Shown here piece by piece: positions 26,210 to 34,617 of a DNA stretch of 62,477 nt; within the stretch, counting starts at the first letter, position 1; every line of letters begins with the position of its first letter. The DNA lies in the IMG/VR virus record IMGVR_UViG_3300010430_006910, positions 1 through 62,477 of that record. The stretch is one strand, 5' to 3'. A program made the position numbers and the translations under genes. The DNA is from a virus. The notes beneath the pieces were generated by a model. The model did no database searches and was not told the DNA's origin. It was given only the letters and a program-made list of their open reading frames with translations.

Positions 26210-26378
26210 TTTTTGTCTCCTGTGTTATAAAATTTACATACACAGGGTGCACTATCCTGTCTCGAATAGCAAGTCTTATCTGATTACGATTGCAATTTAG
26301 TTGCCAACTTTTTATTATATTTAAGTCCTAAATTTAGAGTTTAAGTGACACAACAAAATCAAATTAAACGAGGCGAAT
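26210..26378. promoter_or_regulatory. Divergent promoter region of the TPR gene, with internal end repeat
   Basis: The 169-bp spacer holds the Mu-end-like repeat at 26292-26316 and AT-rich DNA (TTATTATATTTAAG) upstream of the TPR gene. An autonomous promoter for the TPR gene is likely, since the neighbouring phage genes point the other way. No -35/-10 pair can be named with certainty. Confidence 0.45.
26292..26316 (+). repeat. Internal copy of the Mu-like end repeat
   Basis: This 25-bp stretch matches R2 (5340-5364) in 22 of 25 positions, with 17 identical bases in a row (TTTAGTTGCCAACTTTT). It lies between the divergent genes at 26000-26209 (-) and 26379-27194 (+), in the same orientation as the right end. 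It could be a third transposase site, a regulatory site, or a relic of an earlier rearrangement. Confidence 0.7.
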
Positions 26379-27194
26379 ATGATCGAATATCCAAAATTGA
26401 AATTTGTTGTTGATGGTAGCATAGGATGGTTTCATTTAGATGATGACACCGAAGAAGGAAGTTCTTTAAAAGGCAAGTTTAAAATTGCAAGTGACTTACC
26501 CGCATATGATTCACAAAAGGAGGAGTTCCTTGAGGAAATTATTATGGAAGATCCAAATTTTGTTGATGCCTATTTTCAAATAGGACTGATTAATTTCAAG
26601 AGATCTAATTTTGGGAAAGCTGAAGAGTATCTTGATAAAGCATATAGAATCTGTATTAGTTTACTCCCGGAAAACTTTCATGGTATGATCCCGTGGGATA
26701 TTGAGAGCAACCACTCATTTCTGTTGTCTCTTTATTATTTAGGTCGGACTGAAATGGCAATCAAAAAATATCGTGAAGCCATGATTTCTTTAAATGCAGT
26801 TCTAATGTATAATCCTTCTGATGAGTTATGCGCGAGGTTAGAGATAATCCATAATTCACTTCTACTCGGAGATTATAATAGGATTATCGCTCTGGGTAAA
26901 ATATACCTACAAGACCAAAGGGTTGAAAGTTATTATGGGCTGGTGTTAGCTTATTTCAGGAAAGGTAATCTTGTAGCTGCAAGAAACGCATTTAATGAAG
27001 CGTATGAATTTAATGCAGAAGTTGCAGAACACATTTCTCTTTTGGATATTGACTATCTTGAGGAGTTCATAGAGAACACCGATGATGATGTTTATAGTGA
27101 TGCTCTCATTTATATCATTGATAACGAATTTTTTTGGGTCGATAAGGCTATTAAAAATTTTGTTATTTCTAATATTGACAGGTTAAAGCAGTAA
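26379..27194 (+). CDS. TPR-repeat protein, probable moron (cargo) gene
   Basis: 271 aa, soluble, acidic. Several TPR-like helical pairs can be seen: DAYFQIGLINFKRSNFGKAE, LYYLGRTEMAIKKYREAM, SYYGLVLAYFRKGNLVAARN. The gene is AT-rich, has its own upstream region, and is flanked by genes of opposite direction, all signs of an independently acquired gene. TPR proteins bind other proteins, so it may act on a host or rival phage target, but no partner is visible. Confidence 0.65.
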   Translation: MIEYPKLKFVVDGSIGWFHLDDDTEEGSSLKGKFKIASDLPAYDSQKEEFLEEIIMEDPNFVDAYFQIGLINFKRSNFGKAEEYLDKAYRICISLLPENFHGMIPWDIESNHSFLLSLYYLGRTEMAIKKYREAMISLNAVLMYNPSDELCARLEIIHNSLLLGDYNRIIALGKIYLQDQRVESYYGLVLAYFRKGNLVAARNAFNEAYEFNAEVAEHISLLDIDYLEEFIENTDDDVYSDALIYIIDNEFFWVDKAIKNFVISNIDRLKQ

Positions 27195-27203
27195 TGCTAA
27201 TTG

Positions 27204-27971
27204 TTATCCTTGATGAGCCGGGTTATAAACCTCTCCCGGTTCTTTACGTTCATATCCGATTAGAGCAGTTAAAAAATGTTGACAGCGGTAACCACCGAGT
27301 GAGGTTGTTACAGGAAGTCCCTGCTTATTATCCATTGAGGCAAGTTCTGCAAGTGTATAAACTCTCCCTATATGTGAACGGCAAAAGGGTCGGGTGTTTT
27401 CTGAAGTGTCACCATCGTAAATGTAATAGACCACTCCTGCTTGTTTGGCAACCTCAACATGATAGGCATTATCAAACTGTGCCAGGGCGGTTCTGGTAAG
27501 GTTCTCAGCTGTGTAAACACCAAGTCCCGTGTTTTGAAGTTTTTTACTTATTGAATTAAAACCGTATTCACCCTTTATCGCACTCCGGACTTCCTTCAGA
27601 ACCTTATTCCTGACCTCCGTTTCAACCGGGGTAAAATCGACCTGGTACAATGCATGCATCTTGTCGATATCGGCTACACTAAAGCTCCCTCCGGTAGCAT
27701 TCCCGAAGTACTCGTTCCAGATACCGGATATCTCCTGTTGTGAAGTATAAACCTTTTTTATTATCTCGTTTTTGAAACCATCAGGAACTTTAAGGTTTCG
27801 CTTCAGGTCTCTGGTTAATTCCTGAAGGTCAATACTTCCATCGGTCGAGTTCCGGAGGTAGATGCGTTCAATTGAACGTATAATCGAATGTTTATACTGG
27901 TTCTTTCCGGAGAGGATGCCGGAAGTGATTCCGGCTTTGATTTTTTCGATTTGTTTACGGGATTTATTCAT
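27204..27971 (-). CDS. Head morphogenesis protein (Mu gpF-like)
   Basis: 255 aa from MNKSRKQIEKIKAG; a longer frame to 28001 overlaps the previous gene. The C-terminal half has the family signature: YYIYDGDTSENTRPFCRSH, IGRVYTLAELASMDN and TTSLGGYRCQHFLTAL. Mu gpF is a minor head protein needed for assembly. Here the gene is on the minus strand and separated from the portal gene (+) by the TPR gene, unlike the usual portal-F order. Confidence 0.85.
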   Translation of the reverse strand: MNKSRKQIEKIKAGITSGILSGKNQYKHSIIRSIERIYLRNSTDGSIDLQELTRDLKRNLKVPDGFKNEIIKKVYTSQQEISGIWNEYFGNATGGSFSVADIDKMHALYQVDFTPVETEVRNKVLKEVRSAIKGEYGFNSISKKLQNTGLGVYTAENLTRTALAQFDNAYHVEVAKQAGVVYYIYDGDTSENTRPFCRSHIGRVYTLAELASMDNKQGLPVTTSLGGYRCQHFLTALIGYERKEPGEVYNPAHQG

Positions 27972-28311
27972 TATTATCGAACAAATCCGGTTGTCCGCCA
28001 TTTAGTTTGAGCTTCAGATTTATGTTCTTATACTTCCGGAACTCTTCAAGCAACCCTTTCTTTTCGAGAAAAGACCAGTAATCATTAAATGTATAAAGAA
28101 GTTTTTCGTCTTTAATTACCTCGGTTTTGTGAAATAGATTTCCGGTACAGACCAACATGTATTCCATGACTTTATTGCAATTTGGGCATAGTTGACCCTT
28201 TATCATGTACGGCATCATGTAGTGATCAAGCGGCCCGAAAACCTTCCTTTTCGAACCCTTGATTTTCTGGTATGTATCGGAGAAATCTTCTCCACAGAAT
28301 CCGCAAACCAT
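27964..28311 (-). CDS. Zinc-ribbon protein, unknown function
   Basis: 115 aa with CGFC near the start and CPNC at about 42-45, a likely four-cysteine zinc site, followed by a helical region. It overlaps the gpF-like gene start by 8 bp. Likely a nucleic-acid-binding or structural accessory. Confidence 0.6.
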   Translation of the reverse strand: MVCGFCGEDFSDTYQKIKGSKRKVFGPLDHYMMPYMIKGQLCPNCNKVMEYMLVCTGNLFHKTEVIKDEKLLYTFNDYWSFLEKKGLLEEFRKYKNINLKLKLNGGQPDLFDNNE

Positions 28312-28312
28312 T

Positions 28313-28558
28313 TTAGATACCTATTTTGCTAAATACTTGAGTGTATGAATAATTCCTGTGTTTGGTTTTAACCTTTTCTGAAGCAGATAAATATGCTTCA
28401 CGCTCATCATCCTTTTCCGTTTCAACCGTGATTTTCTCTTCGATTGGTTTTTTAGCTTCAGGATCATAAATCTTGAATTGGAACTCCCACCTGAAATTCA
28501 TCTTTTTTTCAGGGGTGGTTTGTTCGATTGGTTCGTTTTTTTCTGATTTGTGTGCCAT
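28313..28558 (-). CDS. Hypothetical protein, charged
   Basis: 81 aa. It has an acidic/basic N-terminus, then a beta-like stretch (MNFRWEFQFKIYDPEA) and an alternating charged region. It is packed between neighbours with 1-2 bp gaps, so it is probably expressed as part of the operon. No family recognised. Confidence 0.55.
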   Translation of the reverse strand: MAHKSEKNEPIEQTTPEKKMNFRWEFQFKIYDPEAKKPIEEKITVETEKDDEREAYLSASEKVKTKHRNYSYTQVFSKIGI

Positions 28559-28560
28559 TG

Positions 28561-28809
28561 TTACCTCAAATTTATGATGATTATGTTTTTGTTTTTTTTA
28601 AGTCTTATGCCGTTTTTGGTTATCAGGAACGGTTTCGGCTCACTAGCTTTCTTTCTTTTTTTAACCCGGACTAGCTGATGCATTTGCCGGAGTTTTTCTT
28701 TTGCTATCCTGTCAAACCTTCCGGCTTTATAATGGCTTATTTCGTAAGGAGCGAAGCCGGAAGCTTTAAGTGTTTCAAGTTCTCTTTTTGTCAACTTTTG
28801 TCTTGGCAT
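28561..28809 (-). CDS. Small basic helix-turn-helix-like protein
   Basis: 82 aa from MPRQKLTKRELE. The segment LTKRELETLKASGFAPYEIS may form a short DNA-binding helix pair, followed by a basic stretch (RVKKRKK). It overlaps the end of the upstream gene by 35 bp. Function unknown. Confidence 0.5.
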   Translation of the reverse strand: MPRQKLTKRELETLKASGFAPYEISHYKAGRFDRIAKEKLRQMHQLVRVKKRKKASEPKPFLITKNGIRLKKNKNIIIINLR

Positions 28810-29155
28810 AGGGCGAATGGGAGTCCCTCTCTCCGTTTGCATAATCAATCAGACAATCAGTTATCTCAGAATGCATCCAAATTTCAAATGCGGGATAATG
28901 AATCTCATCCGGTAGTGATTGGCTGACATGATCATGCAATCTGTTTATTATCAGATTTACAAGTTTCTGGTCATCCTCTTCCGATATCAAAACACCCTCC
29001 TCTTTGCCATCAGTTTTACGGAGAGTCAGGTATAACCTCCTGATATCGGAGACGGGCATTGAAAAGGAAACAGGATAGGATAAACTGAAATCCTCTTCCT
29101 CTATCACACCTGGCATTGCCCGTTCAACTACTTCCTTAAACTCTTCAGCTTTCAT
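28775..29155 (-). CDS. Hypothetical early/middle gene product
   Basis: 126 aa, soluble, acidic (VIEEEDFSLSYPVSFSMP; EEDDQKLVNLIINRLHDHV). It lies 2 bp after the DUF3164-like gene stop. No family recognised. Confidence 0.5.
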   Translation of the reverse strand: MKAEEFKEVVERAMPGVIEEEDFSLSYPVSFSMPVSDIRRLYLTLRKTDGKEEGVLISEEDDQKLVNLIINRLHDHVSQSLPDEIHYPAFEIWMHSEITDCLIDYANGERDSHSPYAKTKVDKKRT

Positions 29156-29157
29156 TT

Positions 29158-29760
29158 TTACACTGCAGAGAAATTAAGTTCTACATTCTGGAATTCTCCA
29201 GACTTATCTTTTTTCCAGATGCGGTGGTACATCTTCCGGTATGCCCTCTCAGTTCCTTCCAGTAACAAATCGCATCCTTCAGAATATAAATTGTTATTTA
29301 CACGGCTTCTGTATTTAAGAAGAGTCGTGGCTTTCCGTATATCGAACTGACCAGTACTGGTTTGTATAAAATCAAGAACGAGAGCTTTTGCAAACTCGTT
29401 ACTCGCTTCAATTGAGTTGTCGAGGAACTCTTTGAACTTTTCTTTTGCGGCGTTGATCAGCGCATCATCATACGCAAGTTTCTCAGAGTGAATTCTCTCG
29501 ATTTTAATCGAACGGTCGAGATTGTAGATTGTGAGGTTTCCTTTATTCTTTGAACCATCCACTCCACTTTCCAACATTTTCGCATCATAAATTTCTTTCG
29601 AACGCCTCTCAACCTCCTCTTTGAATTCAGCAAGAAGTTTGTTGATTCGTTCAGCTTTTTTAATCAAGGTTGCCGTGTGCCTTTCGGATAACCGTTCGCT
29701 CTTTTTTAGCTTGTCAGGAGGTATTACAATCCCGGCTTCAGTTACAAATTTTCGTTTCAT
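29158..29760 (-). CDS. DUF3164-like protein of Mu-like phages
   Basis: 200 aa, helical, charged. The pattern of a long N-terminal coiled coil (TATLIKKAERINKLLAEFKE), a central GNLTIYNLDRSIKIER strand and a C-terminal RKATTLLKYRS with AYRKMYHRIWKK fits the DUF3164 family, found near the transposase in many Mu-like phages. The biochemical function is unknown. Confidence 0.7.
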   Translation of the reverse strand: MKRKFVTEAGIVIPPDKLKKSERLSERHTATLIKKAERINKLLAEFKEEVERRSKEIYDAKMLESGVDGSKNKGNLTIYNLDRSIKIERIHSEKLAYDDALINAAKEKFKEFLDNSIEASNEFAKALVLDFIQTSTGQFDIRKATTLLKYRSRVNNNLYSEGCDLLLEGTERAYRKMYHRIWKKDKSGEFQNVELNFSAV

Positions 29761-29780
29761 TTTCTTTCTCCAATTTATTT

Positions 29781-30152
29781 TTAATACCTGTATTCCAGAT
29801 TTCTACTCTGGGTCAAAAGAGCCTGCATCTCTGACCTGGCTTCTTTTTTTGTGTTAAAACTCTTATGTACCGCCCACCCGTGCGAATGCTGACCTTTTGT
29901 GCATCTTTTGATTGTTTTCTCATCAGCCGATAGACTGAAAATTGAAAATCCTGCCGACATTAGTTTGTGGACTTCGAACAGTCTTCCGGATGTCTCGTTT
30001 AGGGAGTTTACAATCTGATCGCCGTATCTCTCGGCATCGCCATATTTTCCTGAAAACCCCAACTCGGTTTTATCATATACCCTGCATACCGTTGTTCTGG
30101 TCTGCTCATCGATGATCTGTTTTGTTGCCGGATTGAAACTGAATCTTGACAT
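29781..30152 (-). CDS. Hypothetical protein, early region
   Basis: 123 aa, basic (KRCTKGQHSHGWAVHKSFNTK cut by its Gly). No membrane segment. It has a GGAGG upstream. Function unknown. Confidence 0.5.
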   Translation of the reverse strand: MSRFSFNPATKQIIDEQTRTTVCRVYDKTELGFSGKYGDAERYGDQIVNSLNETSGRLFEVHKLMSAGFSIFSLSADEKTIKRCTKGQHSHGWAVHKSFNTKKEARSEMQALLTQSRNLEYRY

Positions 30153-30164
30153 TTATTACCTCCG

Positions 30165-30383
30165 TTAATTTTTCCTAAACGTGAAAATCTCTAATAATTC
30201 CCGTGTTTTTTGTATCTTTTCAAGTAACTCCTTTTTTGCAGTAAGGTGTTGACGATACTTTAGAATTACTTCCATCCTGTTAAGATTGGATTTTAATGCC
30301 GTGTGCTCATTATATCCGGGATAATTCAATTGTGCATCAGTAAGCACACCGATAAACCCGACCTCGTAACTACCTGTTTCCAC
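30165..30383 (-). CDS. Small hypothetical protein
   Basis: 72 aa, helical C-terminal half (YRQHLTAKKELLEKIQKT). It overlaps the upstream GemA-like gene end by 14 bp. Function unknown. Confidence 0.5.
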   Translation of the reverse strand: METGSYEVGFIGVLTDAQLNYPGYNEHTALKSNLNRMEVILKYRQHLTAKKELLEKIQKTRELLEIFTFRKN

Positions 30384-30855
30384 TTTTCTCTCTCGATTTT
30401 TTATAGTTTTTTACTTCCCATTTTTCAAGGCGTTCAATCGAGTGATGCGCCTCGGCTATTGTTAAATCATAAAGGAATACTTTCCGGTCGATTGTCTTTT
30501 CGATGTACCGCTTTAAGTCCTTGTCCGTGATTTTTAGCTTGTAAATTCCAACCGCCTTGATTTTTGCCACCTGCGATTCGGTACATCTTAAAACCTGCCT
30601 ATCGGAATCCAACTGCGGGTATCTCTTCTTAATTCCTGCAATCGCCACGTTCTTTGTGATTTTATTAAGTCTTGTTTTTGCCTCTTCCAATTTCGCTCCG
30701 GAGAGGGCTCTCGATGTTTCCACTTTAAAATGTGACCACAAGTACCAACGTTTGAATGCCTCGACGAGATACGAGCTTGTACACAATCCAAGTCTTGTCA
30801 TTCTCCTGATTATCTGCTGATGCAGACTTATCCTTAAAGATACCAGTTGTTTCAC
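30370..30855 (-). CDS. GemA-like regulatory protein (Mu gp16-like), tentative
   Basis: 161 aa, basic and helical. The N-terminal half carries conserved-looking helices (LHQQIIRRMTRLGLCT). The C-terminal KVFLYDLTIAEAHHSIERLEKW resembles the LTxxEA ending of GemA/DUF1018 proteins, which modulate host gene expression in Mu. The position a short distance after the transposase also fits. The match is partial. Confidence 0.45.
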   Translation of the reverse strand: MKQLVSLRISLHQQIIRRMTRLGLCTSSYLVEAFKRWYLWSHFKVETSRALSGAKLEEAKTRLNKITKNVAIAGIKKRYPQLDSDRQVLRCTESQVAKIKAVGIYKLKITDKDLKRYIEKTIDRKVFLYDLTIAEAHHSIERLEKWEVKNYKKSREKSGNR

Positions 30856-30876
30856 TTCTGTTTGTTCCAGGACCCT

Positions 30877-31263
30877 TTAACTCCTTTTTGAAGTACCTAA
30901 AAGTTTCTTAATATCAGTTGTTCCAACCTTACCGCCGAGTGCCCTTATCTGGCTCATGTATGCAGTACGTTCACCGAGAACCATCATTCGGCGTTCCGAT
31001 ATTGCTTTCAATGTTTGCCGTAAATCTTTCTGTCGGCTTTTCAGACTTTTTGTTAACTCAGCAATCTCTTTTTTAATATCAGTCAACTCCTCCTGGCTTT
31101 CAGCTTCCAATTGTGCCAGTTCCGAGATCAAATTGTTTACCGCATTGTATTTTGCAGAAAGAACCTGAATGGGTTGGGGAGTTTTATTTGATTTTCTTTC
31201 CATATCCTCACCTCCTATAATTCCGGTTTCACTTATCGCGATATCTGAATATTCCTGTGCCAT
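30877..31263 (-). CDS. Coiled-coil protein downstream of the transposase
   Basis: 128 aa, or 108 aa from an internal ATG at 31203; both starts have strong ribosome sites (AGGAGGCAGT and AGGAGGTGAGGAT). Nearly all of it is coiled coil (LAQLEAESQEELTDIKKEI) with a basic C-terminus. It occupies the place where a MuB-type ATPase would be expected but has no P-loop. Possibly a transposase partner. Confidence 0.55.
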   Translation of the reverse strand: MAQEYSDIAISETGIIGGEDMERKSNKTPQPIQVLSAKYNAVNNLISELAQLEAESQEELTDIKKEIAELTKSLKSRQKDLRQTLKAISERRMMVLGERTAYMSQIRALGGKVGTTDIKKLLGTSKRS

Positions 31264-31271
31264 ACTGCCTC

Positions 31272-33182
31272 CTAATTTGGGTTTTGTGTAAAATCGATTA
31301 TTGATACATTGAATATTTCATTATCAAAGTCATCTGTCTCAGGTTCGTACCCGAAGCTGATTTCGCCTGATTGTAGTTCCTGCTCCTGTTCCTCTTCCGG
31401 CATCGGTTTCGGACGTTTCTTTTCATACTCGAAGATTTTGATATCTTCGAACTTCTGAATCCTGTCGGCATTCTTGATAATCTGTTTATTAAGTTTTGTT
31501 TGCTGTCGTTTTAGTTTACCGAGTTCATTTGCACGATCTCGGCTGACTGCTCCAAACTTGCGATGATCCTGTGCTTCTGTTAATAATTCGCCGTCAGGAC
31601 TGAAAATCCACCCGTGATAAATGTCGTACTGATTAACTATCACAATAAGTTTTGAACCTTCGTATTCGTATAGTTTCTCAGGTTCTGCCGGAACATAGTT
31701 CAGTTTTTCGAGCGATGGTTTGTATGTGAATGTTATAGCACCTGCAGTGTATTTAGCTTTATACTTTTCGCCGTAGAGGTATGCGAGGCGAAGCGGATCA
31801 ACTTTGTCTGCTTCATATTTTTGATACGCTAATTCAAATGCCTGCCGGATAGTTCTTGGACGAGCCTTATTGGTTTCATGCGCAGGAGATAACATCCGGT
31901 TATGGAACATGATCCTTTCTCTGTCAAGAAAATCATTCTCCATGAATCCGAGCAGGTCGTAACGAAGCTCTTCAAAAGTCCTGTGAACACCGGGGTGTGC
32001 CATACCGAGTTCCGGTTTTCGGCTGTCAAACTGGTTCGGCGAATAACTTGGTGAGTAAGCACAAAACTCATCCTTGATTATTCTGAAAGTACGTTCAATC
32101 GGTTTACCTTCAGGGTGATTGGGTGTAGTTCTGATGATTTTATCATTAGAGTATTCAATAGTTTTTAACTCATCAAGATCGAGGAATTCAATCGGGTGAA
32201 GTGACGGTGAGGTTAATTCACCATCATACAGACCGAGGATAAATCTCAAAAATTCTGTATTGTTCCAGGTCTTTTGATTCTCAAAAATCCATTGTTTCGG
32301 GCGACCCCAGTCACGAATTAACTGCATCGCCGCTTTAACAGTATCTGCTGTCGTAATTGAACCGGTAGTAATTTGCATCGACAAGGGATAACGGGTTTTC
32401 ATATCAATGAACATTACGATATATGCCATCGCTTCAATTTTCTCATAACCTTCGGACTTCCAGTGTACCCAGACACCTTTCTCATCAACCTTCCACTCGT
32501 CGGCAACAACGCAGTCCAGGAAGTTTTCATATTCACTCCACAGGTCTCTGATGATGTGCGGTGTTTTTCTGCTTAAAAACTTGTGCATGTAATGCTTTTG
32601 AAGATGTGCTCCGGAGAGTTCCCTTGCCCATTTGTATGCTTTTCGCTGTGGAATTTCAATCCCGGTATTTTTGAAAACCTTTTCAATGGTTAGTTTTACA
32701 TTACGCTGGACGTTTGCCAAAAGCAGGACTGTAAAATGCTGTTTTGCCTCTTTCAATTCTGCTTTTGTCAATTTCCGGCTTTTACCCTTGTCTGACCGGG
32801 ACTGGTCAGGTGACTTGTACATTCCTGTAAGGTATCGAACCAATGTGTCATAATGAACTTTACATTGGTTCGCTATCTTGCGTTTGTTCGGTTTGCCATT
32901 GGGTTTATAAAAATCCCTGTTTGTAAGGCATCTGGTTATTTCAACAATTTTTTGAGGAGGCAGTTTTGACGGGTTTATATATTCCGGTTTCTGCTCCTGC
33001 TCGACCTTTTCTCTTAATATTACTCTCTTGCGTGGTGACAGTTCTACTACACGAAACCCGTTAGGAAGGGATTCTCTTTGAATCATTTTTTTTACACCCT
33101 CGTAGGAAATGGCGAGGTAGCTCGCAAACTCCTGAATCGTGAATTCGTTTTGACTGTCCTGTATTTGGGTAATATTATTCAT
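31272..33182 (-). CDS. MuA-like DDE transposase
   Basis: 636 aa. An N-terminal winged/helical DNA-binding region (EFTIQEFASYLAISYEGVKK) is followed by end-binding helices and a catalytic core. Candidate triad: D228 (CVVADEWKVD), E301 (IFENQKTW, where most relatives have DN) and E363 (EGKPIERTF). After the core come a beta barrel-like part (about 480-540) and an acidic tail. It cuts and joins prophage ends during integration and replicative transposition. It is located in the early region, as in Mu, without a MuB gene after it. Confidence 0.85.
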   Translation of the reverse strand: MNNITQIQDSQNEFTIQEFASYLAISYEGVKKMIQRESLPNGFRVVELSPRKRVILREKVEQEQKPEYINPSKLPPQKIVEITRCLTNRDFYKPNGKPNKRKIANQCKVHYDTLVRYLTGMYKSPDQSRSDKGKSRKLTKAELKEAKQHFTVLLLANVQRNVKLTIEKVFKNTGIEIPQRKAYKWARELSGAHLQKHYMHKFLSRKTPHIIRDLWSEYENFLDCVVADEWKVDEKGVWVHWKSEGYEKIEAMAYIVMFIDMKTRYPLSMQITTGSITTADTVKAAMQLIRDWGRPKQWIFENQKTWNNTEFLRFILGLYDGELTSPSLHPIEFLDLDELKTIEYSNDKIIRTTPNHPEGKPIERTFRIIKDEFCAYSPSYSPNQFDSRKPELGMAHPGVHRTFEELRYDLLGFMENDFLDRERIMFHNRMLSPAHETNKARPRTIRQAFELAYQKYEADKVDPLRLAYLYGEKYKAKYTAGAITFTYKPSLEKLNYVPAEPEKLYEYEGSKLIVIVNQYDIYHGWIFSPDGELLTEAQDHRKFGAVSRDRANELGKLKRQQTKLNKQIIKNADRIQKFEDIKIFEYEKKRPKPMPEEEQEQELQSGEISFGYEPETDDFDNEIFNVSIIDFTQNPN

Positions 33183-33184
33183 AT

Positions 33185-33853
33185 TCAGTTTAATAGTTTT
33201 CGATTTTGTTCTGAGTTCAAACCTTGCCGTATGTTGGTGTTAAATCCCGAGGCAAAACCACGGGACATCGCTGTTTTCGCTTCATTTTTCGGCACGACTG
33301 ATTCATTTTTAAGATTATTGAACCTTTCATTTTTGTAGTCTTCAATCTCGGAATTGCGGTTGCTGAGTATTAACCCTTCCTTTTCGCCGAGCAGGTGATT
33401 TGCCTGATTTAACTTGTAACATATACCCACGTACATGCCGTACATGAATGATTGACGGCTCCTGAGTCTGCCTCGTTTGGTCTTCCACTCGTGGCGGAAG
33501 TGAGTGATAAGGAAGTCGAAGACATATTGGGCAATGTCGATATCGGTTCTCGTACCGATAAATACGATTGCCTGTTTACGAAATCCGCTCGAAATTGATT
33601 TGACGTTAAAAAATTGTTGAACTATCACTGCCGAGTATTTGACTTCCGATTGTAGTCTTGATTTTGGGTCTCCGGATTGCCTGTGAGTTATAGGCTCACG
33701 TTGATCACCCTCATCAACAGAGTTCAAATCGATGTTGTGTTTATCAGCGAGCTTTTTTGCGAGGTACAACGCATTTTCAATTTCGCCCTGAGTCCCTCCG
33801 TTTTTCATTCGGAGAAGCTTTTTGATTTTTTCGATTACTTCATTATTCTGCAT
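33185..33853 (-). CDS. DUF2786-type protein, early region
   Basis: 222 aa. The N-terminal MQNNEVIEKIKKLLRM with a following helix (NALYLAKKLADKHNIDL) is the DUF2786 signature; a second domain (residues about 75-150: FFNVKSISSGFRKQAIVFIG, DIAQYVFDFLITHFR) is typical of its C-terminal partner. Frequent in Mu-like and other temperate phages, role unknown. It lies 3 bp before the transposase gene. Confidence 0.7.
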   Translation of the reverse strand: MQNNEVIEKIKKLLRMKNGGTQGEIENALYLAKKLADKHNIDLNSVDEGDQREPITHRQSGDPKSRLQSEVKYSAVIVQQFFNVKSISSGFRKQAIVFIGTRTDIDIAQYVFDFLITHFRHEWKTKRGRLRSRQSFMYGMYVGICYKLNQANHLLGEKEGLILSNRNSEIEDYKNERFNNLKNESVVPKNEAKTAMSRGFASGFNTNIRQGLNSEQNRKLLN

Positions 33854-33860
33854 ATCCGCC

Positions 33861-34334
33861 TCAGCTCACGAGTTCTTCAGTTCTGTCAATTATTCGTTTA
33901 ACAATCCCGTAAACCTGTTCCGGCGTGCGCCCGATCTCGTCATCGTACTTGAATTCAGAAACAAAACTGGAGTAAGTGGGAACTTTATTGTTTTCCCTCA
34001 TCCACTCCTTGTACTCGTTGGCAATTTCAAGGCATTGATTCACGAGTTTTTCTTTTAACGCTTTTTTCGTGTTTACCCTCCGGTACTCGTTAATCATTTC
34101 AACCTCGGGCCCCGTGAGTATTGCCGTGAATGATGGAATTTCAGGATTGAACTCGTGAGCAATCTCTTCCATTTCTGCCATTTCCCTCGTGAAAATCAAA
34201 TCTTTCAGTTCGTTGTAACTATCATCACATGCCTCGTTATGAGCAAAAAGAAGCTCCGGAGTGTTTGTTATCGGGATATCCCCGAGGAGTTTTGCGAAGC
34301 CTTTAACCTGTTCAATTATTTCTTGTTCTATCAT
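33861..34334 (-). CDS. Hypothetical early protein
   Basis: 157 aa, acidic and helical, no cysteine cluster. It has a short spacer to the DUF2786 gene. No family recognised. Confidence 0.5.
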   Translation of the reverse strand: MIEQEIIEQVKGFAKLLGDIPITNTPELLFAHNEACDDSYNELKDLIFTREMAEMEEIAHEFNPEIPSFTAILTGPEVEMINEYRRVNTKKALKEKLVNQCLEIANEYKEWMRENNKVPTYSSFVSEFKYDDEIGRTPEQVYGIVKRIIDRTEELVS

Positions 34335-34335
34335 T

Positions 34336-34617
34336 TTAATTCTCCTGTAATGATGTTTTTTTAGCGGCAGATTTTAACATCGGGGTGATGGTTCTCTGGA
34401 TACATACACCAACTTTACGGCGTGAACTATCAGCAGTTTTCTCGTCGATGATGCCTCTTAACAGCAATCTGGTGATTGCCTTGTCATCTTCATCATGCCT
34501 GTTGATTTGTTCGGAGTTTAATCCGCTATCTTTTAATTGATCTGATATCGGTGGTTGAGTTGCCCCGAAGTGTAATACCCTCTGACCTTTAAGGGTCGTG
34601 ACCTTGTAACTAATCAT
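34336..34617 (-). CDS. Hypothetical early protein
   Basis: 93 aa from the ATG at 34617, which overlaps the preceding stop (ATGA). Basic C-terminus (ITPMLKSAAKKTSLQEN). Unknown function. Confidence 0.55.
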   Translation of the reverse strand: MISYKVTTLKGQRVLHFGATQPPISDQLKDSGLNSEQINRHDEDDKAITRLLLRGIIDEKTADSSRRKVGVCIQRTITPMLKSAAKKTSLQEN

